Positions 19,862-30,150 are shown, numbered from the stretch's first letter. The stretch: DNA of 64,000 bases from Collimonas arenae (GCF_001584165.1 NZ_CP013233.1:1860001-1924000); one strand, 5' to 3'. Made by a program: numbers and translations. The notes: generated by a model from the letters alone, not told the origin.

Positions 19862-20506
19862 ATGGCAAAGAAGAAATTAAACAAAAACTGGCTACACGAC
19901 CACATTAACGACCCTTATGTGAAGCTGGCGCAAAAAGAAGGCTACCGTGCACGGGCTGCTTACAAGCTAAAAGAAATCGACGAACTGGACAAGCTGATCA
20001 AGCCTGGCCAGATCATTGTCGACCTTGGATCTACCCCGGGCAGCTGGTCGCAATACGCCCGCAACAAGCTGGCCGGGCAGGATGGCGGCGGTATCCACGG
20101 CATGATTATCGGCCTGGATATCCTGCCGATGGAGCCGATTGCCGATGTCCACTTCATCCAGGGCGATTTCCGCGAAGCAGAGAGTTTGCAACGTCTGGAG
20201 CGTCTGTTGGAGGGGCGCAAGGTCGATCTGGTGTTGTCCGACATGGCGCCGAATTTATCCGGAATCGCCATCTCCGATGCGGCTCGGGTCGAGGAAATTA
20301 TCGATTTAGCAATTGAATTCGCACAGCAACACATGAAGCCTGGCGGTGCGCTGCTGGCAAAATGCTTTAACGGTACCGGCTACAATGAAGTGTTGATGAA
20401 ATTCCGTCAAGAGTTCAAAACCGTGGCCTCCAGGAAGCCGAAAGCCAGCCGCGATAAGTCGTCGGAAATCTTCTTGCTCGGAAAGATATTGAAAAATCCG
20501 CGATAG
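19862..20506 (+). CDS. rlmE: 23S rRNA 2'-O-methyltransferase RlmE (FtsJ/RrmJ)
   Basis: RlmE methylates U2552 of 23S rRNA. It has 214 residues with N-terminal [22 protein letters not shown] carrying the catalytic Lys. The SAM motif reads [16 protein letters not shown], and [14 protein letters not shown] and [17 protein letters not shown] carry the Asp and Lys of the K-D-K-E tetrad. The SAM loop S-T-P-G-S differs slightly from the more usual A-P-G-G. It stands upstream of ftsH, the classical rrmJ-ftsH arrangement. Confidence 0.95.
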   Translation: MAKKKLNKNWLHDHINDPYVKLAQKEGYRARAAYKLKEIDELDKLIKPGQIIVDLGSTPGSWSQYARNKLAGQDGGGIHGMIIGLDILPMEPIADVHFIQGDFREAESLQRLERLLEGRKVDLVLSDMAPNLSGIAISDAARVEEIIDLAIEFAQQHMKPGGALLAKCFNGTGYNEVLMKFRQEFKTVASRKPKASRDKSSEIFLLGKILKNPR

Positions 20507-20641
20507 TTATCAAGTTTTCCTTGATTTTTCATTGGTGCGGCCACATATCCTGCCTAGTAAGCTGTGCCTATTCCGAGTAAAATCGAAGAATACCTCGAAG
20601 CTGTACCTATGTCAGGCGCGCAGCGCGTCCAAGGAGTTCTA

Positions 20642-22528
20642 GTGAACAATATGTTTTCCAAAGCCGCCATCTGGGTGGTTATCGCCCTGGTGCTTTTCAC
20701 CGTGTTCAAGCAGTTTGATGGACGGGGACTAGCTAGCGGCGCCGCGCCGATGGCCTATTCCGACTTCATCAGTGAAGTACGGTCTGGGCACATCACCGAG
20801 GCGGTCATTGAAGACCGCAGCATTGTCGCTACCACTTCGGACGGCAAGAAGGTAAAGACCGCCACCACGACGTTGGATCGTGGCCTGATTGGCGATCTGA
20901 TCAACAACAACGTCAAATTCGATGTCAAGCAGCCGGAAGAACCATCGTTCCTGCAGCAGATATTCATTTCCTGGTTCCCGATGATCCTGTTGCTGGGTGT
21001 CTGGATTTTCTTCATGCGCCAGATGCAGGGCGGCGGCAAGGGCGGTGCTTTCTCGTTCGGCAAGTCGAAAGCGCGCATGCTGGATGAAAACAGCAATTCG
21101 GTAACTTTTGCCGATGTCGCCGGTTGCGATGAAGCCAAGGAAGAAGTCTCCGAACTGGTGGATTTCCTGCGTGATCCGACCAAGTTCCAGAAGTTGGGTG
21201 GCCGCATTCCGCACGGCGTGCTGATGGTTGGCCCTCCAGGTACCGGTAAAACCTTGCTGGCCCGTGCGATTGCCGGCGAAGCCAAGGTGCCGTTCTTCAC
21301 CATTTCCGGTTCGGACTTCGTTGAAATGTTCGTCGGTGTCGGCGCCTCTCGTGTGCGCGACATGTTCGAAAACGCCAAGAAGCACGCTCCTTGCATCATT
21401 TTTATCGATGAAATCGATGCAGTCGGTCGTCACCGTGGCGCCGGCATGGGCGGTGGCAACGATGAGCGCGAACAGACACTGAACCAGATGCTGGTCGAGA
21501 TGGATGGTTTCGAAGCCAATTCCGGCGTCATCGTGATTGCTGCGACCAACCGTTCCGATGTGCTGGACAAGGCTCTGTTGCGTCCAGGACGTTTCGATCG
21601 CCAGGTCGTGGTTGGCTTGCCTGACATTCGCGGCCGTGAACAGATCCTGAACGTGCACATGCGCAAGGTACCGATTTCGACCGACGTCAAGGCCGACATT
21701 TTGGCGCGCGGTACTCCAGGCTTCTCTGGCGCCGATCTGGCCAACCTGGTCAACGAGGCGGCACTGTTTGCAGCGCGTCGTGCCAAGCGCCTGGTTGAAA
21801 TGCAGGATTTTGAAGATGCCAAGGACAAGATTGTCATGGGTCCTGAGCGCAAGTCGGCAGTGATGCGTGAAGAAGAGCGCCGCAACACTGCGTACCATGA
21901 ATCCGGCCATGCGGTGGTTGCCAAGCTGTTGCCGAAAGCCGATCCGGTGCACAAGGTCACCATCATGCCGCGTGGCTTTGCACTTGGCCTGACCTGGCAG
22001 TTGCCTGAGCATGATCGCGTCAACATGTACAAGGACAAGATGCTGGAAGAAATCGCCATCCTGTTCGGCGGCCGCATCGCGGAAGAGATTTTCATGCACC
22101 AGATGTCGACCGGCGCATCGAATGACTTCGAGCGCGCTACCAAATTGGCGCGCGCGATGGTGACTCGTTACGGCATGTCCGAAACCCTGGGCACGATGGT
22201 GTACGAAGATACCGAGCAAGATGCTTATTTCGGCCGTATGTCTGCGAAGACGGTATCCGAAGCCACCCAGCAAAAGGTGGATGCAGAGATCCGCAGTATC
22301 CTTGACCAGCAATATGCGCTGTCGCGTCGTCTGCTGGAAGAAAACAAAGACAAGGTCGAAGCAATGACGAAAGCGCTGCTGGACTGGGAAACCATCGATG
22401 CCGACCAGATCAACGACATCATGGAAGGTCTTGAGCCACGCTTGCCGAAGGCTGGCAGCTCGGTTCGGAAAACGCCTAGCGACAATTCGTCCGGCGGTGT
22501 TTCGCCGAACGCTACGGCGCCTGCCTGA
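20642..22528 (+). CDS. ftsH: ATP-dependent zinc metalloprotease FtsH
   Basis: FtsH is a membrane-bound AAA+ protease. I chose the GTG at 20642 ([19 protein letters not shown]) because AAGGAG precedes it at proper spacing; the upstream in-frame extension is unlikely. It has 628 residues with two membrane segments near 5-25 and 105-125. Walker A GPPGTGKT lies at about 196, Walker B is [14 protein letters not shown] includes [15 protein letters not shown], and the zinc site HESGH lies at about 418. A 614-residue antisense reading is a shadow. Confidence 0.97.
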   Translation: MNNMFSKAAIWVVIALVLFTVFKQFDGRGLASGAAPMAYSDFISEVRSGHITEAVIEDRSIVATTSDGKKVKTATTTLDRGLIGDLINNNVKFDVKQPEEPSFLQQIFISWFPMILLLGVWIFFMRQMQGGGKGGAFSFGKSKARMLDENSNSVTFADVAGCDEAKEEVSELVDFLRDPTKFQKLGGRIPHGVLMVGPPGTGKTLLARAIAGEAKVPFFTISGSDFVEMFVGVGASRVRDMFENAKKHAPCIIFIDEIDAVGRHRGAGMGGGNDEREQTLNQMLVEMDGFEANSGVIVIAATNRSDVLDKALLRPGRFDRQVVVGLPDIRGREQILNVHMRKVPISTDVKADILARGTPGFSGADLANLVNEAALFAARRAKRLVEMQDFEDAKDKIVMGPERKSAVMREEERRNTAYHESGHAVVAKLLPKADPVHKVTIMPRGFALGLTWQLPEHDRVNMYKDKMLEEIAILFGGRIAEEIFMHQMSTGASNDFERATKLARAMVTRYGMSETLGTMVYEDTEQDAYFGRMSAKTVSEATQQKVDAEIRSILDQQYALSRRLLEENKDKVEAMTKALLDWETIDADQINDIMEGLEPRLPKAGSSVRKTPSDNSSGGVSPNATAPA

Positions 22529-22585
22529 TATCTGCCAGATGCGCATGATTAGCGCATATTGCGATAAATGCAATTGATTCTGATG

Positions 22586-22618
22586 AAAAAGGGTGAGGAG
22601 TGATCCTCGCCCTTTTTA
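22586..22618 (+). terminator. Rho-independent terminator after ftsH
   Basis: Arms AAAAGGGTGAGGA and TCCTCGCCCTTTTT (one G-T pair) with a 4-nt loop and trailing T-run lie 57 bp after the ftsH stop and before folP. Confidence 0.85.
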
Positions 22619-22660
22619 TTTGTGTAATTGCGGTGTCCCCGAAACTTTTCACTTTTTAAA

Positions 22661-23503
22661 ATGCAACAGTATCTGCAATGCGGCCGCTATCGGCTGCCGC
22701 TCAACACACCGGAATCGCGGCCCTTGGTAATGGGCATTCTGAATATCACTCCCGATTCTTTTTCCGATGGCGGCAGGTTTCATTCGCTGGAGTTCGCGCT
22801 ATCGCATGCCGAGCAGATGATCGCAGATGGCGTCGATATCATCGATATCGGCGGAGAGTCGAGTCGTCCTGGCAGTCCTGCACTGTCGCTGGAAGACGAA
22901 CTGGATCGGGTCATGCCGGCAATCTACGCCTTGCGCGACTGCGGCAAGCCGCTGTCTATCGATACTTACAAGCCAGCTGTGATGCGTGAAGCAATTGCCG
23001 CCGGCGCCGATCTGATCAACGATATCAACGGCTTTCGCGCACCGGGCGCGTTGGAAGCTGTTGCCGAGAGTGATTGCGGCCTGTGCGTCATGCACATGCA
23101 GGCAGATCCGCAAACCATGCAGATCAATCCCGAATACCAGGATGTAGTGATGCAAGTTATCGGGTTCCTGAAGGAGCGCGTTGCAACACTGGAGCAGGGC
23201 GGTGTTGCGCGAAATCGCATCAGCATCGATCCAGGCTTTGGTTTTGGCAAGACATTGGCGCATAATGTTGCATTGTTGCAAAGCATTGGTGCAATTCAGG
23301 ATACGCTGGATTTGCCTTTGCTGGCCGGCATGTCGCGCAAGAGCATGTTAGGTGAATTAACCGGCAAGCCAGTCGAGAGGCGGCTGGCAGGCAGCTTGGC
23401 GGCTGCTTTGGCCGCCGTTGCCCAAGGCGCCAAGATCGTCCGGGTACACGATGTCGCTGAGACGGTCGATGCGCTCAAGGTATGGCAGGCGGCGCGCCGG
23501 TAA
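22661..23503 (+). CDS. folP: Dihydropteroate synthase FolP
   Basis: FolP condenses pterin pyrophosphate with p-aminobenzoate in folate synthesis and is the sulfonamide target. It has 280 residues from the ATG at 22661. Signatures MGILNITPDSFSDGGRF, DIIDIGGESSRPGS, LINDINGFR and ISIDPGFGFGKT are intact. The ATG was preferred over an upstream TTG. It lies between ftsH and glmM in the conserved order. Confidence 0.95.
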   Translation: MQQYLQCGRYRLPLNTPESRPLVMGILNITPDSFSDGGRFHSLEFALSHAEQMIADGVDIIDIGGESSRPGSPALSLEDELDRVMPAIYALRDCGKPLSIDTYKPAVMREAIAAGADLINDINGFRAPGALEAVAESDCGLCVMHMQADPQTMQINPEYQDVVMQVIGFLKERVATLEQGGVARNRISIDPGFGFGKTLAHNVALLQSIGAIQDTLDLPLLAGMSRKSMLGELTGKPVERRLAGSLAAALAAVAQGAKIVRVHDVAETVDALKVWQAARR

Positions 23504-23589
23504 ATGAGTGCTTTGCGCAATCTGACGGGCTTCCGGTCAGTGCGATGCAGGCGCAAGCTGTAAAAAAGAATCAGTGAGTGAAAATTGAG

Positions 23590-24927
23590 ATGACAAGAAA
23601 ATATTTTGGTACCGATGGTGTACGCGGTCGTGTCGGCGTTGCGCCGATAACCCCTGATTTTGTGATGAGACTGGGCTACGCTGCCGGCAAGGTGTTGGCG
23701 CAAGCCGAGTCCGCGGCGGCCAAGCCGACTGTATTGATCGGCAAGGACACGCGCGTTTCCGGCTACATGCTGGAGGCCGCATTGGAAGCTGGCTTTGCCG
23801 CGGCCGGAGTTGACGTGATGCTTGCAGGGCCGATGCCAACGCCGGCGATTGCTTATTTGACACGGGCTTTGCGTCTGTCGGCTGGGGTCGTGATTTCCGC
23901 TTCGCATAATCCGTACGAAGACAACGGAATCAAATTCTTTTCGGCGCAGGGTAACAAATTGCCGGATGCGGTTGAAACGGCGATTGAAGCAGCCCTGGAT
24001 TTGCCGATGGATTGTGTAACGTCTGATAAATTGGGCAAGGCAAAACGTCTGGATGACGCGGCAGGGCGCTATATTGAGTTCTGCAAGAGCACGTTCCCGA
24101 ATGAGCTCGATCTGCGTGGTCTGACAATCGTGGTCGATAGCGCACACGGCGCCGCATATCACATTGCGCCATTCGTCTTTCATGAGCTGGGCGCCGAGGT
24201 CATTTCCATCGGTAACCAACCTAACGGATTCAATATCAATGCCGGTTTTGGCGCCACTGCGCCGGATGCGCTTGCGCTCGCGGTGCGTTCCAACCGCGCC
24301 GATATCGGAATCGCACTGGATGGCGATGCGGATCGCCTGCTGATGGTCGATGCAAGCGGTCGCATTTATAACGGCGATGAGCTGTTGTACGTGATGGTCA
24401 AAGATCGGATGAAGACTGGACCGGTCAAAGGTGCGGTTGGTACCCTGATGACCAATATGGCGTTGGAAGTGGCATTCCGTAAAATGGGTGTCGAGTTCGC
24501 ACGCGCCAAGGTCGGCGACCGCTATGTGCTGGAAATGATGAAAGAGCGTGGCTGGAACCTCGGCGGCGAAGGATCGGGCCATCTGCTTTGCCTTGACAAG
24601 CACACAACCGGCGATGGCATCGTCTCTGCACTGCAAGTGCTGTCCGCATTGAAGCGCCACGGCCAAACACTGGCAGAGCTGACCGCTGATATCGCGTTGT
24701 ATCCGCAAACTTTGATTAACGTGAAGGTCAGTGCGGGTTTCGATTGGAAGAAAAATCCGGCGATGGTCGCCGAAAAGGAAGCGGTTGAACGAGAACTTGG
24801 CGAGAATGGACGCGTGCTGATCCGCGCCTCCGGTACTGAGCCCCTGATTCGGGTGATGGTCGAGGCCAAGGATGCCGATCAGGCGCAGGCCACGGCGCGT
24901 CGTATTGCCGATAAGGTAAAGGTTTGA
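23590..24927 (+). CDS. glmM: Phosphoglucosamine mutase GlmM
   Basis: GlmM converts glucosamine-6-phosphate to glucosamine-1-phosphate for cell-wall precursors. It has 445 residues from ATG 23590 ([16 protein letters not shown]); a GTG four codons earlier is also possible. The phosphoserine loop is [16 protein letters not shown] (active Ser about residue 104), metal loop [12 protein letters not shown], sugar loop GGEGSGHLL and phosphate loop [12 protein letters not shown]. It is the last gene of the rlmE-ftsH-folP-glmM group and lies 147 bp before the second phoB. Confidence 0.96.
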   Translation: MTRKYFGTDGVRGRVGVAPITPDFVMRLGYAAGKVLAQAESAAAKPTVLIGKDTRVSGYMLEAALEAGFAAAGVDVMLAGPMPTPAIAYLTRALRLSAGVVISASHNPYEDNGIKFFSAQGNKLPDAVETAIEAALDLPMDCVTSDKLGKAKRLDDAAGRYIEFCKSTFPNELDLRGLTIVVDSAHGAAYHIAPFVFHELGAEVISIGNQPNGFNINAGFGATAPDALALAVRSNRADIGIALDGDADRLLMVDASGRIYNGDELLYVMVKDRMKTGPVKGAVGTLMTNMALEVAFRKMGVEFARAKVGDRYVLEMMKERGWNLGGEGSGHLLCLDKHTTGDGIVSALQVLSALKRHGQTLAELTADIALYPQTLINVKVSAGFDWKKNPAMVAEKEAVERELGENGRVLIRASGTEPLIRVMVEAKDADQAQATARRIADKVKV

Positions 24928-25074
24928 CTGTTCAGTTGAATATTGCAGCGGGAAGGGACTTGCGCCGTTCCTTTGCTGCCATTACGCTGTCCTGAACTTT
25001 TTGCTTAATCAGTTAAAAACAGGAAAAGTCGCCGCAGCAAAACTGCTGTGGGGGCGGGCCCCTCTGTAAAATTA

Positions 25075-25770
25075 ATGAAATATCAAACTCACATTCTGAT
25101 TGTCGAAGACGAGCCGGGCATTGCCGAGCTGTTGCGATTTACGTTGGACGACGCCGGTTTTTCCTGCGAAATCGCCTATAGCGCAAACGAGGCGCGCCAG
25201 GCCATCATCGGCGTGTTGCCGCAAGCCGTATTGCTGGACTGGATGCTACCGGATACTTCCGGCCTGGCGCTACTGCAGGAATGGCGTGGACAGCCTCGTA
25301 GCGCCACTTTGCCGGTCATCATGTTGACCGCCAAGGGGATGGACGAGGATAAGGTCAGGGGGCTCAATGCGGGTGCAGATGATTATGTCACCAAGCCATT
25401 TTCGCCAAAGGAGCTGATTGCCCGGATCCAGGCGTTGTTGCGGCGCAAAGTGCCTGAACTCGGACAAAGCATGCTGAGCCTCGGCCTGATCCGGATCGAT
25501 ACCGATCGCTATCAGGTTACTGTCGACAACAGAGAAGTGGAGTTGGATCAGGCCGAATTCAAATTGCTGCGTTTCCTGATTGCTCATCCAGACCGCATTT
25601 TTTCGCGCGCGCAGTTGCTCGATAAAGTTTGGGGTGACCACACGTTCATCGAAGAGCGCACCGTTGATGTCCACATCATGCGCTTGCGCAAGTCGCTCGG
25701 GCTTGCCGCCGACTATGTAAAAACCGTTCGAGGCGTAGGCTACAAGCTCAACGCCGAACCTGCGGCGTGA
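25075..25770 (+). CDS. phoB: PhoB-type response regulator (copy 2)
   Basis: This is a 231-residue OmpR/PhoB-family regulator. Its acidic pocket is ED (11-12), phospho-acceptor D55 in LLDWMLPD and K107 in TKPF. The DNA-binding domain ends EERTVDVHIMRLRKSL and TVRGVGYKLN. The tail is closer to canonical PhoB (RGVGYKL) than that of copy 1 (RSVGYML). I chose the ATG at 25075 over a GTG at 25048. A hairpin at 25032-25051 precedes it. It overlaps the downstream kinase by 4 bases (GTGA). In relatives the pst operon often directly follows glmM, so this pair may mark the ancestral Pho locus. Confidence 0.85.
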   Translation: MKYQTHILIVEDEPGIAELLRFTLDDAGFSCEIAYSANEARQAIIGVLPQAVLLDWMLPDTSGLALLQEWRGQPRSATLPVIMLTAKGMDEDKVRGLNAGADDYVTKPFSPKELIARIQALLRRKVPELGQSMLSLGLIRIDTDRYQVTVDNREVELDQAEFKLLRFLIAHPDRIFSRAQLLDKVWGDHTFIEERTVDVHIMRLRKSLGLAADYVKTVRGVGYKLNAEPAA

Positions 25771-27077
25771 TCGTCAGCACCCGTACGGCACGTAAATTCT
25801 GGGTGCCTGTGCTGTTGTGGTTCGGATTGCTGTTGCTGGTTGCCGTTGCAATTGGGGCCATCTACGGCGCCAGGGGCGGCCTGGTTTTCTTTAGCATCTC
25901 ATTGAGTATCCTCTTGTTCCTGCAGATGTGGTCGCTGTACCAGATCGAGCAATGGATGGACCGGCCTGTCGGCGGCCCGCGTCCGCGTACCTGGGGATTG
26001 TGGCGGCACGCTTTCGATCGGCTGGAGGATATTCGGCTGGAGGATGAGCGCTCGCGCGCCGAAATGGCTGAATGGCTGGCGCGCTTTCGGCAGACCATGA
26101 GCGTGCTGCCGGATGGTGTTGTGATCATCGATGGCGTCATGCATCTTGAGTGGTGTAATCCGGCAGCCCAGAAACATCTGGGCCTCGATCTGGCGCGTGA
26201 TGAGGGACGTTTGCTGACCAATTTGATTCGCTCCCCAGATTTCGTCGACTACATGCTGTCGGGCCGCTTCGACCAGCCTTTGCCATTCATGCATCACGAC
26301 CGGAAAATCCTGGTGCAACTGATTTCCTTTGAAAGTCGCCGACAGATACTGGTCACCCATGATGTTACGCAAAGCGAAAAAACGGACACCATGCGACGCG
26401 ACTTCATCGCAAATGCTTCGCATGAGTTGCGTACGCCGCTGACGGTCATCAACGGTTTTCTTGAGCATGCGCTCAATAGCGAAATGGGAGAGGAAACCCG
26501 GCAGCGTCAGCTCAAGCTGATGGCCGAGCAGGGGCAGCGTATGCAGCGGCTTGTGGCCGATATGCTGACTCTGACCAGATTGGAGTCGCTGGTTCAGCCG
26601 CCATCGAGCGATACGGTGCGCATCAAGCCGCTGCTGAATCGATTGGTTGAAGAAGCGAGGGCCTTATCTGCCGGCAAGCACAGCATCAGCTTGCAGGCCC
26701 AGGAAATCGATCTCAAGGGAAATCACGATGAACTCGAAAGCGCGTTTGCAAACCTCCTGTCGAACGCCGTACGCTACACGCCTGACGGTGGTCACATCGC
26801 GGTTAGCTGGGCGATGGAAAATGATTGCGCGACATTGAGCGTTATCGACGACGGCATCGGTATCGCGGCAGAGCACCTGGATCGTTTGACTGAACGTTTT
26901 TATCGGGTCGATAAAACGCGTTCGCGTTCAACGCAAGGAACCGGGCTCGGTTTAGCGATTGTGAAGCATGTGCTATTGCGCCATCGCGGTCGTCTTCAAA
27001 TTACCTCGGAGTATGCGAAGGGCAGTTGTTTTAAAATGATTTTCCAACGCGCACAATTGGCGTTGCGGCAGGATTAA
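25767..27077 (+). CDS. phoR: PhoR-type sensor histidine kinase (copy 2)
   Basis: This 436-residue kinase begins with a GTG that overlaps the phoB stop. Two membrane segments occupy about residues 13-55. It then has the same architecture as copy 1: PAS domain from LPDGVVIIDGVMHLEWCNPAAQKHLG, phospho-acceptor H219 in ASHELRTPLTVING, N-box LLSNAVRYTP, DDGIGIA and GTGLGLAIVKHVLLRHRG. Many segments align with PhoR copy 1 almost residue for residue, so the two are true paralogues. No Pst or PhoU genes adjoin it. It is the last gene before a tRNA pair. Confidence 0.85.
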   Translation: MIVSTRTARKFWVPVLLWFGLLLLVAVAIGAIYGARGGLVFFSISLSILLFLQMWSLYQIEQWMDRPVGGPRPRTWGLWRHAFDRLEDIRLEDERSRAEMAEWLARFRQTMSVLPDGVVIIDGVMHLEWCNPAAQKHLGLDLARDEGRLLTNLIRSPDFVDYMLSGRFDQPLPFMHHDRKILVQLISFESRRQILVTHDVTQSEKTDTMRRDFIANASHELRTPLTVINGFLEHALNSEMGEETRQRQLKLMAEQGQRMQRLVADMLTLTRLESLVQPPSSDTVRIKPLLNRLVEEARALSAGKHSISLQAQEIDLKGNHDELESAFANLLSNAVRYTPDGGHIAVSWAMENDCATLSVIDDGIGIAAEHLDRLTERFYRVDKTRSRSTQGTGLGLAIVKHVLLRHRGRLQITSEYAKGSCFKMIFQRAQLALRQD

Positions 27078-27296
27078 TTAAGTCTATAAATAATTTCGGG
27101 TGGATGATTTGCTGATGTTTTAGGCAGAAAGAAAAGAAGATGCAAATTTTTATAAAAATATGCGATTTTTCCTCGCATATTTTTCGAAATTCTGGTCTAA
27201 TCCGTCTCTCAAGTTTTTCAGCAGATAAGCTTTTAGCGGTACCGTGATTGAGTTGGTTTTAGCAGCAAAATTTAGAAAATTTTCCTGTATAAAAAT

Positions 27297-27325
27297 TTGA
27301 CAAAAAACGAAATACTGTTTATTAT
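27297..27325 (+). promoter_or_regulatory. Strong sigma-70 promoter of tRNA-Pro
   Basis: A perfect TTGACA (27297-27302) lies 17 bp from TATTAT (27320-27325). Transcription should start at about 27332, only a few bases before the mature tRNA end. Confidence 0.8.
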
Positions 27326-27334
27326 CTTGCTTCT

Positions 27335-27411
27335 CGGAGTGTAGCGCAGCCCGGTAGCGCACCTGGTTTGGGACCAGGGGGTCCAAGGTTCGAATCCTTG
27401 TACTCCGACCA
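27335..27411 (+). tRNA. tRNA-Pro (anticodon UGG)
   Basis: A full cloverleaf is visible: acceptor CGGAGTG with CACTCCG-type pairing (3' side TACTCCG), anticodon stem CCTGG/CCAGG with loop TTTGGGA (anticodon TGG), T-loop GTTCGAATC and an encoded CCA. Length is 77 nt including CCA. A terminator follows at once. Confidence 0.97.
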
Positions 27412-27415
27412 CATT

Positions 27416-27449
27416 AAAAAAACGGGCTGTCTTCGGACAGCCCGTTTTT
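27416..27449 (+). terminator. Rho-independent terminator after tRNA-Pro
   Basis: Arms AACGGGCTGTC and GACAGCCCGTT with a TTCG tetraloop and T-run start 5 bp after the tRNA, so tRNA-Pro is a single-gene transcript. Confidence 0.92.
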
Positions 27450-27574
27450 CATTTGTAGCTGATAAAAAATCAGCGTCAATCAGCAGCAAGTAGCATCAGG
27501 CACAAAGAGATCATACAGAGGTATTTCCGCAAGATATCTCATGATCGGAATCAGTGCAGCAAATGGCGGATCAA

Positions 27575-27652
27575 TCCGGCCGTAGCTCAACTGGATAGAG
27601 CATTCGGCTTCTACCCGAAATGTTGGGGGTTCGATTCCCTCCGGCCGGACCA
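27575..27652 (+). tRNA. tRNA-Arg (anticodon UCU)
   Basis: The acceptor arms TCCGGCC and GGCCGGA pair perfectly and CCA is encoded. The D-arm is AGCTCAACTGGATAGAGC, the anticodon stem TTCGG/CCGAA with loop CTTCTAC (anticodon TCT), and the T-loop GTTCGATTC. Length is 78 nt with CCA. No clear promoter was found, but a terminator separates it from tRNA-Pro. Confidence 0.96.
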
Positions 27653-28014
27653 GTTTTCTGCCTGCAGCCACTACCTGCGTTCACCCGCCTGTATTTTTGC
27701 CTCGACACTCCCGTAATCAAATTTCCGACTCGCAATGTTCTGCGTGCGTTGTGGTATGTATTCGTCCGTAAAGATTGCCATTTTCGGAAATATTTCTGAG
27801 ATGGCAACGAATGGATCTGCGTATTCTCCACGCGCGGCTTGTCTCATAGCAAAACATGATTCGGATAAGCCTCCCGTCAAGTTAAGAGCGAGCTGATTGC
27901 GCCGCTTCTTTATTCAATTGCAAGATGCAAGCAGGCATTGGTTTTGTGCCTTGCATCCAGGGGAATGTCTCCACTGGGTGCATTTCTTGTTCACTTGAAT
28001 CAGAGGAGAACTGC
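27653..28014. other. Intergenic stretch after tRNA-Arg (362 bp)
   Basis: No convincing gene is seen. A 69-codon minus-strand reading (27671-27880, TTG start) lacks a ribosome site and family resemblance. There is no integrase, direct repeat of the tRNA 3' end or other sign of an element at the tRNA. Confidence 0.5.
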
Positions 28015-28569
28015 ATGCATATTTTGACCCGCCGACCTGCGTTTCCGACGTCTTTTATACGCGGCAACGCCTTGTTTTATACCGTTATCAGCCGAGTGTT
28101 CTCTAGGACTGTTCTTGCCTTGACACTGGCGCTTGCAACAGCTGCATCGCCGGCTGTTGCTGCCGACTATGTTGATGCTATTCATTACCCATCCAATGAG
28201 CAGGGATGGGATGTCTTCTTCGACCTGGAGGCGCGATTGGCGGGGGATTTCAATGATGTCTGCGGCGATACTTTCTGCGAGGGAGAGTACAGCAACCTGC
28301 AGGCGTTGCGCTATCGCTGCTCGGTGCGGCAGGCCGATAGCATGATGGGGCAGTGTGTTTGGATATTTGCAGGAGGAAATGCCGAAATCAATGAGGCGAC
28401 CGGCAAGGTCGTGGTCGATGCGCGTACCTGGGCATGTCGCACTCCGCTGGCGCCAAATACGCCGCTGGCATCGTTTTATAGCGCGCTGTCGGGGAATAAT
28501 CCGATCGATGCGCAATTGCCTGGGACCTCTACAACCATATATCAGGGCCTGACGGATTGCCTGCACTGA
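28015..28569 (+). CDS. Uncharacterised exported protein, cysteine-containing
   Basis: This is a 184-residue protein I do not recognise. AGAGGAG precedes the ATG at 28015. A rather long N-terminal region (about 50 residues) ends in a hydrophobic stretch, VFSRTVLALTLALATAASPAVAAD, consistent with a signal peptide cut after AVA. The mature part of ~130 residues contains five Cys in motifs NDVCGDTFCEGEYSNLQALRYRC, MGQCVWIFAGG and DARTWACR, plus a sixth at the end (DCLH). This suggests three disulfide bonds in a small periplasmic or secreted domain. It is monocistronic, downstream of the tRNAs. Confidence 0.7.
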   Translation: MHILTRRPAFPTSFIRGNALFYTVISRVFSRTVLALTLALATAASPAVAADYVDAIHYPSNEQGWDVFFDLEARLAGDFNDVCGDTFCEGEYSNLQALRYRCSVRQADSMMGQCVWIFAGGNAEINEATGKVVVDARTWACRTPLAPNTPLASFYSALSGNNPIDAQLPGTSTTIYQGLTDCLH

Positions 28570-28800
28570 TTTTGTGGCAGAAGGCGCATAGTGGCGCTGA
28601 ACCCGGTACGAATCGAGTCAATGGTCGGTGACGCGATTTTGTAGTGTGGAGCAATGAAAAAACTGGCCCAGGTGCTGAAGGGAGTTGCCGACTTAGTCGT
28701 CCCTCCAAATCAGCATGAGAGATATTCGCTGCAGGATGTTTTGGCGGCGCCCGTTTAGCGAGCGCCGCTGCATTCATCCTTGATTGAGGCGTCGTCGGTG

Positions 28801-30150
28801 TTAACGGCCGCGTCCACCGGAGCGTCGTGGAGCTGCGGGGCGCGCTTGTGAGCCATTGCCGCCACCATGGCCGCGTGACGGGCCCTGGTTAGGTTTCGCG
28901 CCGCCTGGTGTGGATGCTCCGCCACCTTGGGGGCGACCACGTCCACCGCCACCGCTGCGATTTCCGCCGCCGCCACTGCGCAACTGAATAGGTTGAGCGC
29001 GTGCATTAGGATCAGGTTCAAAGCCGGCGATAACTTCCTTCGGCAGTTCGCGTTTGATCAGCTTCTCGATATCTTTCAGCATCTGGTGTTCATCGACGCA
29101 AACCAGGGAAACTGCTTCGCCGGTAGCGCCGGCGCGGCCAGTGCGGCCAATGCGATGAACGTAGTCTTCCGGTACGTTCGGCAGATCGTAGTTGACCACG
29201 TGCGGTAATTGATCGATGTCAATGCCGCGTGCTGCGATGTCAGTCGCTACCAGGACTTGCAGGCTGCCGTCCTTGAATTCGGACAGTGCGCGAGTACGCG
29301 CCGACTGGCTCTTGTTGCCGTGGATCGCCATGCCGCTGATACCGTCTTTTTCCAGTTGTTCGACCAACTTGTTTGCACCATGCTTGGTGCGCGTAAACAC
29401 CAGCACTTGTGACCATTGATGTGTCTTGATCAAGTGGGCCAGCAGTGGATGCTTGCGATCACGATCAACCGGGTGGATCTTTTGCTGAATCACTTCCACG
29501 GTCGAATTGCGGCGTGCCACTTCGATCATGGCCGGCGAGTTCAGCAGATTGTCTGCGAGCAGTTTGATTTCGTCCGAGAAGGTTGCCGAGAACAGCAGGT
29601 TCTGGCGTTTCTTCGGTAGTACCGCGAGGATTTTCTTGATGTCGCGGATGAAGCCCATGTCGAGCATGCGGTCGGCTTCGTCCAGAATCAGGATCTCAAC
29701 GTGATTCAGATTGACCGTGCCTTGCTGCATGTGGTCCAGCAGGCGGCCTGGAGTGCACACCAGGATGTCGACGCCATGCTTGAGCAATTTGATTTGCGGG
29801 TTGATGCCGACGCCGCCGAAAATCACGGCGGAAGTCAGTTTCAGGTATTTGCCGTACAGGCGAACGCTTTCTTCCACCTGAGCTGCCAGTTCGCGCGTTG
29901 GCGTCAATACCAGTGCGCGGATCGGACGCTGGCTACCGACCGGGTTAGTGGCCGAAGTCGACAGGCGATGCAATACCGGCAAGGTGAAGCCGGCAGTTTT
30001 ACCCGTGCCGGTTTGTGCGCCGGCAAGCAAATCGCCGCCTGCCAGCACGGCTGGAATAGCCTGGGTCTGGATTGGGGTAGGGGTGGTATAGCCGTGTTCG
30101 GTTACGGCACGAACGATGGCTTCGGACAAGCCGAGTTCAAAAAAAGACAT
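28801..30150 (-). CDS. rhlE: DEAD-box RNA helicase RhlE
   Basis: This is a 449-residue ATP-dependent RNA helicase. Motifs in order: Q-motif ([13 protein letters not shown]), I (AQTGTGKT, about 43), Ia (PTRELAAQV), II (LDEADRML), III (SATF), IV ([11 protein letters not shown]), V ([11 protein letters not shown]) and VI ([10 protein letters not shown]). The C-terminal ~70 residues are Gly/Arg/Pro-rich ([19 protein letters not shown]), a common RNA-binding tail of RhlE proteins involved in ribosome assembly and cold adaptation. It is monocistronic with a long upstream region. Confidence 0.93.
   Translation of the reverse strand: MSFFELGLSEAIVRAVTEHGYTTPTPIQTQAIPAVLAGGDLLAGAQTGTGKTAGFTLPVLHRLSTSATNPVGSQRPIRALVLTPTRELAAQVEESVRLYGKYLKLTSAVIFGGVGINPQIKLLKHGVDILVCTPGRLLDHMQQGTVNLNHVEILILDEADRMLDMGFIRDIKKILAVLPKKRQNLLFSATFSDEIKLLADNLLNSPAMIEVARRNSTVEVIQQKIHPVDRDRKHPLLAHLIKTHQWSQVLVFTRTKHGANKLVEQLEKDGISGMAIHGNKSQSARTRALSEFKDGSLQVLVATDIAARGIDIDQLPHVVNYDLPNVPEDYVHRIGRTGRAGATGEAVSLVCVDEHQMLKDIEKLIKRELPKEVIAGFEPDPNARAQPIQLRSGGGGNRSGGGGRGRPQGGGASTPGGAKPNQGPSRGHGGGNGSQARPAAPRRSGGRGR

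Noticed and set aside
20729..22573. 614-codon open reading on the minus strand across ftsH
   Set aside because: Antisense shadow of ftsH; the sense strand has every AAA+ and zinc-protease motif.
23296..24708. 470-codon minus-strand reading across folP and glmM
   Set aside because: It spans two real sense genes and their gap; no recognisable protein.
27671..27880. Small minus-strand reading after tRNA-Arg
   Set aside because: TTG start without ribosome site, no domain, partly overlapping other equally weak readings.
27335..28569. Genomic island or attachment site at the tRNA pair
   Set aside because: No integrase, no repeat of a tRNA 3' end and no mobile gene was found nearby.
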